This document shows positions 57,231 through 64,000 of a stretch of DNA of 64,000 bases, piece by piece. The notes below the pieces were generated by a model. It did not search any database and had not been told where the DNA came from. It saw only the letters and a program-made list of their open reading frames with translations. Position 1 is the stretch's first letter, and each line of letters begins with the position of its first letter. The translations under genes and the position numbers were made by a program. The DNA lies in the NCBI GenBank assembly GCA_023935145.1, contig CM043699.1, positions 70,217,638 through 70,281,637 on the forward strand. The letters run 5' to 3'. The stretch comes from Bretschneidera sinensis (lineage: Eukaryota > Streptophyta > Magnoliopsida > Brassicales > Akaniaceae).

Positions 57231-57987
57231 CTGAAAGGACTAGAAACAGAGGCTACTTAGAAAGAAATCGAAATTATTAGACCACCGGGCCAGAAGAATC
57301 AAGGATAGATGGCTTCATACACTAAATTTTTGGTTTAGTGGTCAGTTTTTGTGAATCAAGAAGAGTTTATAGTGTTGCAATGAATTTCTGCCTTGTATAT
57401 TTTTTATACACTGTTGGCACCCCTTGGTGCCCTATAATGAATATACTTTTACTTATAAACAAAAGAAAGAGAATCAACTGAATAACTTTCTATGAGCACT
57501 TGTTCCAAGAAAGACTATGGACAGGAAAAGACAAAAAGGGAAAAAATTGCATGCTAATCAGAAAGATGATAATATTAAGGCCAAAACATGTGATGGTTCA
57601 ACAAAATCCATGCAGTTGAATGCTACTCACAACAGAAATGCAAGTACCATTCACATAATAAACCAAGTGAAACCAAACAGCAATTCTACAATTACAGTTG
57701 CACCGGATAAAATTAATTTAAAAAAGCGCGGCAACATTCACACTGTCAGCATTTCATACTTTTACATGTAATATTACAATCCCACTCCCAGAGAAAGATT
57801 AAGAGTGATTCTCTTTCCTTATATCCTCATTGCTCACCAGAAATGCTAACACACCCCTAGAGAACAAATTCATAATTAAAGGCCTTGAATGGCAAAGAGA
57901 GAAGTTCTAGAAGTGAGAACCTGAACAAAGGAGGGCAACTGAACCTGTGAAGTCGGGGTATCATAGCATACTCACGCACAAGAAACT

Positions 57988-60349
57988 TGTTGTAGTTTGG
58001 ATTTAGGGTTTATATACAGTGAGAAGGAGAAAAGATACAGAGTAGAGAGAAGCTGTGCTGAGGCACAAAGCTTACTAACCCTAAGGTTAGTGGTGGAATA
58101 TATAGAGAACATAATATGAAGGAATTACAGAAATACCCTTATAACTGCACACTCCTAACAACATTCCTCGAGTTGGAGCATAGATATCATATGCATCCAA
58201 CTTGTTACAAATATATCTAACTCATGGACCATCCAATGTTTTAGAAAACAAGTCTGCTATCTTATCTACTGAGTTCACATAACTAGCACTAATCACATTT
58301 TGCAAAAGTTTTTCCCGTATGACATGACAATCAACTTCAATACGCTTAGTTCTCCCATGAAACATCAGAATATTTGCAATATGAATAGGTGTATGATTGT
58401 CGCACACCAAACTCATAGAACATGACTGCTTAAACCCAACTTCTACTAATAACTGTTTCAACCAAACCAACTCACGGGTAGTGAGTGCCATCGCTCTATA
58501 TTCGAACTCAAAACTCGATCTACTAACCACAATTTACTTCTTACTCTTCCATGAGACCATATTACCCCCAACAAACACACAATATCCGATAATGGACCTC
58601 CTATCATATGGAAAGTTCGCCCAATCTGCATCAGTAGAATCCTCAACCTAAGTATGAACATGGTTTTGATAAAGTAAACCACAACCAAGGGCACTATTAA
58701 GATATCTCAAAATATGAATAACATTCCAATAACTAGTCTGTGAGGCATCTAAAAACTAACTAATCACACTCGTTGCGAATGAGATTTTTGGTCTAGTAAC
58801 AGTCAAATAATTCAATTCCCCAACCAACCTTCTATGCTGTCTTGATCAGACAATAACTCACCCTAATCAATTGCAAGTTTTGTTTTAGGATCCATAAGAT
58901 TGTCTACAGGCTTACACCCCAGCATCCTTGTATCACTCGACAAATCAAGAACGTATTTACGTTGAGACAAGAAACACCAAAACAAGATCTAGCAACTTCA
59001 ATACCCAAAAAGTATCTCAGCTGTCTTAGATCCTTTGTCTAAAAATTAGTACCTAGAAACTGTTTTTGTGCTAGAATTCCCTCTTTTTCATCTCGCGTGA
59101 TTGCAATATCATCCACTTACACAATCAAAAGGATCGTTATTCCATGCAAAACCTCCCCAACGCATTCTTCACATTCAAAATGATGTAAAGGCCAATCAAA
59201 CGTAGTCGCTAAGGAGATAAAGACACGGACCGATGTAATCTTAGCCACAGAAAAGAGTGTATCAGCATAGTCAATACCATATACCTATGTATACCTTTTT
59301 GCCACTAAACGAACTTTCAACCTGTCAATAGTACCATCAGGATGAACCTTCACAGTATAGACCCAACAACATCCAACAACAAATTTTCCAGACGGAAGAG
59401 GAACCAAGTCCCTTGTAGCATTAGTACTCAATACATTCATCTCCTCTTCCATGGTTGCTTTCCACCTAGAATGAGATAAACCTTCTATAATAGACTTAGA
59501 GATAGAGATCGTAGAGATTGAAGCAACGAACAAAGAGTATGAAAGAGATAAATATGCATAAGACACAAAATAAGCAATAGGATGAGAAGCGCAAAAACGC
59601 TTACCCTTACGAAGAGCAATGGGGAGATAATCCTTTGAGGAGAAGATAGAGGCAGATATGGATTTGCCCACAAGGGAGCAATTGGTGGGGCAGAAGAGAT
59701 TGGTGGAGGGTGATCTGATCGTGGACGATGAGTGTAAACTTGTAGCGAAGGAACTAGCGTATGGGGAACTGATATAAGAGGAACTGACTGTGGAAGAGCC
59801 ATAGGAATGGGCAACTAAGAAGGAAAGGAATCAACTAGATTAGAGACATCATGAGACTCAGAATAAATGAGGTAGACTAAAAAAATGTAACATAAGCACA
59901 AACAAAATACCTTTTTAACGACTGATAACCCTTTTGTGTGCGATAATAAGCAAAGAAAATACACTTAACGGAACGGGGATTGAGTTTGTCAACACCAAGT
60001 TTGAGTTGATGAACATAAATCGACTAACCCAAAGATACAAAGAGGTAAGTGGAATGGAGCATCGTGCATATGGTTAATTAAGTAACGCAATAAGAACAAC
60101 CTCACTCCAAAACAATTTGGGAACATGCATGTGAAATAAAAGAGCACGAGTAATACCCAAACCTGCCTTGATACCATGTTATAGTTTTGATTTAGGGTTT
60201 TTACAGTGAGAGAGAGAATAGATACAGAGAGTATAGAGAGGTTGTGTTGAGGCACAAAGCTTACTAACCCTAAGGTTAGTGGTAGAATATATAGAAAACA
60301 TAATATGAAGGAATTACATAAATACCCTTATAACTCTACACTCCTAACA
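57988..60349 (-). mobile_element. Element H: copia retrotransposon in the intron, same sense as the gene
   Basis: 173-bp LTRs at both ends (57988-58160 and 60177-60349), TGTTAGGAGTG start on the minus strand, flanked by AAACT (57983-57987 and 60350-60354). A primer site TGGTATCAAGGC follows the 5' LTR on the minus strand at 60176-60165. The internal region is only about 2 kb: gag, protease and most of integrase are deleted. Confidence 0.92.
58161..60176 (-). pseudogene. pol remnants of element H (integrase end, RT, RNase H)
   Basis: Minus strand: integrase C-terminus near 60170-60050 (LLFHMHVPK then FWSEVVLIA), hinge, then RT from about 59670: SHSRWKATMEEEMNVL, LVPLPSGKFVVGCCWVYTVKV, DGTIDRLKVRLVAK, and a catalytic VDD near 59105 with a stop just before it. 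RNase H ends the element: the SDADWA-like block is worn, SRSSFEFEYRAMALTTRELVWL and HERTK-like MFHGRTKRIEVDCHVIREKL are clear, to the stop near 58222. Many stops. Confidence 0.85.
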
Positions 60350-60570
60350 AAACTAAATACATGATCTCCCCCTTCCCTCTTTGATAAGTAAAACACATAG
60401 TCTGTGTCATGATCAACCAAGCAACTCAAAAGTCATTCATCTATCTCATGATCCTTCCAAGTACGAACCTCTTGAAATCCACAAGAGAGCCAAGGAAATT
60501 CTTATTAGTAAACATAGACAAAATAAATCAAATTTTCAAGTCTAGATTCATTTAATATGATGCCACTCAC

Positions 60571-60701
60571 CCTGTGTTCGGTAGTATAGAATTGAAGCCT
60601 CTATTTCCAAGGCTTCCTCCTACAATTTTATTATTGACAAAAGCCATTATTCTACTCAATTCCATTTCCAAGGCATCAAATCCATACTACCAAACGCAGT
60701 G
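60571..60701. mobile_element. Small MITE in the intron
   Basis: 131 bp with terminal inverted repeats of about 28 bp: CCTGTGTTCGGTAGTATAGA on the left and, reversed, CACTGCGTTTGGTAGTATGG on the right. TCAC borders both ends (60567-60570, 60702-60705). No coding capacity. The superfamily is not clear to me; GTTTGGTAGTAT ends are reminiscent of hAT- or PIF-type MITEs. Confidence 0.65.
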
Positions 60702-60820
60702 TCACAAATTTCATAATTTTCAAAATGTTAAACTAAGTCCTTAAAATATCTTAAATTTTATTTCATGAAGCAAAAATATGGACATTAAATAACAAGCATG
60801 CCGTCATGTACATCAAAAAA

Positions 60821-61018
60821 TGCAGCTAACAAGATTGCACACCATGCTGAGCCTAAGTGCTCATATAATCATATTTTTCACTCCACGCCAGGCAGTCCCT
60901 TGTCTACAAGTTATGACAATGCAGATAACAAGATTGCAAAACATGCTTAGCCTAAGTGCTCATATAATCATGTTTTCGCTGCATGTTCTACAAGCTATGA
61001 TTTAAAGAAAAAGGGAAT
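60821..61018. repeat. 99-bp tandem duplication in the intron
   Basis: TGCAG-TAACAAGATTGCA...GCCTAAGTGCTCATATAATCAT appears at 60821 and again at 60920, with some divergence between copies. Confidence 0.7.
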
Positions 61019-62232
61019 GGCAAAAATAAGGAGCCATTTTTTAGCGGAATTATTTACTTACAGAGAGAAAGAGAGATTGATTTGTTTTTCAAACACATTA
61101 AACTTCTATTGACCAAAAACTACTTTGGGCCTAATGCCCATAATTATGATGACTAGTACCCGTATAATGAAATTAACAGTTTGAAACTTTAAAAAAAAAA
61201 ATGAATCAAGAAATAATGAAAATATGCCATAGAGCATAATAAAACAGATACAAAATATTTCTTAACTTCTCAAACACCCTTAACAAACCTTGCTTAAAGG
61301 CACCATGGACTTTGCTACCATAAATGATTATAGACGAGATGGGACTATAGCGTCATCAATGACCTTAAAGCATTTAAGTGCACAAGAGAAAAGAGCAATC
61401 CATCTTCTCTGGCTCATTTCATTAAAGTCAGATCAACCCAGTAGGCATAAATTGCCAATAGATGAAAACACAATAGGCTCAATTATTGATCTCTAAATAA
61501 TTCTGTATGGTTTCTTTGTTTGCAAGTGACTTTTCAGTCTAGAACCAACAATTCATCATACTAGTTTAAAATCCTACATAAGTCAACAAAGAGTTTTTCT
61601 TAGAGCCAATTGAGAAATTTAACTCCTTGGAAGGAAGTCCTGTAGCATAACTCAGGACTGCAAATGCTCTATTTTAATTTTCTATACTATTGCTTGCATA
61701 TATTACTTGACTATATCCCTTCTGTCAATTGGCATGAAGGAGTTGAAATTTAAAATTTCACATTAAGAGCACACAACCTCCTCACTGCTTTCTTGTTGAT
61801 GGTAACAGAATTATGCATTTTAAAATGTATAAATACTTTCAGTCATGGCAGAATTTCATTTGTGCTCAAACAAAGTCTAAAAACAGCTCTAGTTTTCTGG
61901 GAATACTTATGTAATAAGGGCTTTCTTTTCATTCTTACTTGAAACAGTAGTTTCATGAGTTTTTAGATCCAAAAAATCATTCCGACGGTTTTTTAGAAAT
62001 TGTCCCTTAGATTAATCAAGCCTTACCAGCAAATATCTAGACAGAAAATGCTTCAATTGCATTAGTCAAAATGCAGTAAGAATAGGAAAAGAGTACTATC
62101 AGAGAACATAGTTTATCTCTAAAGCCAAAAATATATCTCTAAAGCCAAAAATATATCATCAGCTAGAATGCAAATTAATCTTTCAAACATATGAAGAAAA
62201 GTAAAATTATGTAACATCAGTAAAAACTTAAC

Positions 62233-63274
62233 CTGAGAGTGCAACCATCTCTTCATCCATATCTACCTCAGTCTCAGAAGAATCAGAGTCAGACTCAGAA
62301 GAATCAGATTCAGCATCTTCCATAAGCTCTCCAGCTTTCTCTTCAATAATGGAATGAGGGTGAGGATGAAAGTCACCTTCGCCAAATTGGGAAGGCAACA
62401 TCTCCGCTTGGCTTGGAGGAATTTCTTTATAATCCAAAGTATCGCTAGGCTCGGCTGGCACGTACACACATCTGCTCCTCTTTGCTCGGAAAGTATCTCC
62501 TTCCTGCTCCCCTCCTGAAATAGAAATATAAACAGTACCACAGTCAGGTTGCAAAAAATATTGGACTTCCAATTTTGCACTATTCTGCAAGACTTGAACA
62601 AGAGGGCGACTCCTACAATGTCTCTGACCAAATATTCAGTCAATCCATCATGTGACTTTTTCTTTTTATCTAAAGAAATTTTACCATTTGCATGCCTGGT
62701 TCTTCCCATGCTAAGATCACCACTTGAAGAAGCTTGAGAGTTACTGTCAGCTATAAGCTTCAGAGAGTCATCAGAAATACCAGAAGACATAAGCTTACGC
62801 TTCGGAGGGGCTGTTCGAAGCCCAAAGTCCTTCAGGCCTCTCATCCGGGGTATGACTTCAGAATGATCATCCTCCCAACTAGGTTGATTTCCCTCTTTTA
62901 TATTTTGTAAATATAACGGACTACAAATATTATCATCCTTGCAAGATGTATCTTGACTTTTCAAAAACTGAATTGATTTTGAATTCCCAGGTTTTCCATT
63001 ATTAATATCCAAACTCTCACAAGAAGTAGCGAACTCCTTTTTTGCTAAACCAGATGATTTACTTCTTATGCGTTCAGGAACTAATTTTCCTTGTTTTCTC
63101 AACACTTCCTTCTCAAGTTCAAGCGCGTGAAGAATAGCATCTTCTCGACGAGCATATTTCTCTCTTTTTCTTATTGGCATTCCTTGGGAGGATTCTGCCC
63201 TTTCAATGCAATCATCAAACTCACCACATCGAAATGCCTTCACCCGCTTGGATTTATCTAGATTGTACCAATCC
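62233..63274 (-). CDS. PWWP/Tudor-family protein (At1g51745/At3g21295-like), middle exon, with a frame break
   Basis: The acceptor TTTTTAG/GGATTGG at 63275 opens the exon with DWYNLDKSKRVKAFRCGEFDDCIERA, the segment directly after the PWWP fold in this family, then REDAILHALELEKEVL. A disordered, lysine-rich middle leads to RMRGLKDFGLRTAPPKRKL. Near 62617-62628 the frame changes by one base: upstream it reads DGLTEYLVRD, downstream (from 62615) RSRPLVQVLQNSAKLEVQY, then FRAKRSRCVYVPAEPSDTLDY and an acidic Ser/Asp/Glu stretch to the donor at 62233. The two halves look like one conserved exon with a single-base loss. It may be a real mutation, an assembly error, or a short unrecognised intron. 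Confidence 0.82.
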
Positions 63275-64000
63275 CTAAAAAGCATACAAACACACATTTT
63301 ACAATTGAAAACAGAGTGAAGAAGTAATGGTGACATATATATAGCAAGAAACAATAACTTGAAATATTTGCAATAAACACTCTGCTCATAATTCTTATCT
63401 GTAAAAAATACTTTTATGTAGTTGACCACTCGTTGAAAGGATGTAAATAATGTCATCAAAACACTTGGGCTACTGGGCTTTCTTTCTTGAATAACCATTA
63501 AAAAGAAAAAAAAAAAGCACTAAACCTAGACCAATCCACGATATTGAAAAATCTGATATGAGAATAACAAAGAAGGCAATAAATGAATAATAGTCAGAAT
63601 TTTCTCAGTAAAATATTCACACTGATCACCGGAAGTAGTAAGGCGCCTTGGCCGCTTATCTAAAAATTAAATAAAATACTGAGTATATAAACAACTATAT
63701 TTTCTAATCAAGCTGAAGAGATTTTCAAACTAAAAGGATAATTCTTACTCAACACTTTCTAAAACCCTTGCTCAAACCCTCCTACAATTAGTATTAGAAG
63801 CATCAAGTCATTAATCAAGGTAAAACTTAAAATGATGCTAAATTGTGAATAGGCACACCTTCAAACTCTAGGGTCAACGACCAAAAGAGATGAGAAGGCA
63901 CCTTTCCCATAACAACTCCAACATAAAAATCTTCTTGCCAAAAATTCCAGCTTTCCCTGGAACTAAATCGCCCATAAATATGCCTGTACACTACCAGAAA
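63275..64000 (-). other. Upstream intron of the host gene, cut by the window edge
   Basis: AT-rich sequence without a PWWP-coding segment on the minus strand. The first exon (start codon and PWWP domain) should lie to the right of the window. Nothing else recognised. Confidence 0.6.

Larger units (their letters stand above)
57231..62232 (-). other. Intron of the host PWWP-family gene (5.0 kb)
   Basis: Bounded by GT at 62232-62231 and AG at 57232-57231 on the minus strand. It contains copia element H (57988-60349), a MITE (60571-60701) and a 99-bp tandem duplication (60821-61018). The rest (57231-57987, 60350-60570 and 61019-62232) is AT-rich with no gene seen; small plus-strand open frames (57517-57771, 61290-61496) have no recognisable features. 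Confidence 0.8.

Noticed and set aside
1..64000. tRNA or rRNA genes
   Set aside because: Only primer-binding sites complementary to tRNA 3' ends were found; no cloverleaf or rRNA-like segment was seen.

Overview
This is a 64-kb piece of plant nuclear DNA, very probably from a dicot. It is AT-rich, has no operon structure, and about 80% of it is LTR retrotransposons of the plant Ty3/gypsy (Tekay-like chromovirus, Athila-like and Tat-like) and Ty1/copia lineages, many nested in one another. The right-hand 8-9 kb belongs to one host gene on the minus strand, of the plant PWWP/Tudor family typified by Arabidopsis At1g51745 and At3g21295. Lineage names rest on motif recognition; I ran no search.

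Layout. (1) 1-18511: element A, a Tekay-like chromovirus cut by the left window edge. Its chromodomain coding region is split by copia element B (5941-16318, target duplication AAAGT). B's own 5' LTR is split by element C (6673-12539, minus strand, flanked by CTCGA). C's reverse transcriptase is split by a 5'-truncated LINE tail (9282-9467, 16-bp target duplication). That is a four-level nest. (2) 18512-19215 and 20063-21898: two relics of Tat-like elements, the second with a perfect GAGAC duplication but almost no pol. (3) 23899-34181: element E, an Athila-like element with gag, protease, RT, RNase H and integrase all recognisable but riddled with stops; its left end carries a tandem duplication. 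(4) 35042-53972: element F, a large Tat-like element (TATTT duplication) with two RNase H domains, an antisense spliced-looking gene of the 'putative gypsy type transposon' (PF04195-like) type, and a 48-bp tandem array. The array is split by element G (44079-51322, minus strand, gag plus protease only). (5) 55930-63274: two coding exons of the host PWWP-family gene, separated by a 5-kb intron holding copia element H (57988-60349, AAACT duplication) and a small MITE. The first exon, with the PWWP fold itself, lies beyond the right edge.

Every element ORF is interrupted, so none looks autonomous. The less ordinary signals are regulatory or structural. The LTRs of C and G carry a plant snRNA-type upstream sequence element exactly 33 nt from a TATA box. 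F has antisense transcription units with their own TATA boxes. F's LTR begins with a triplicated 40-bp terminus. The Athila-group elements carry several internal copies of their polypurine tract. Minisatellites in the LTRs vary in copy number.
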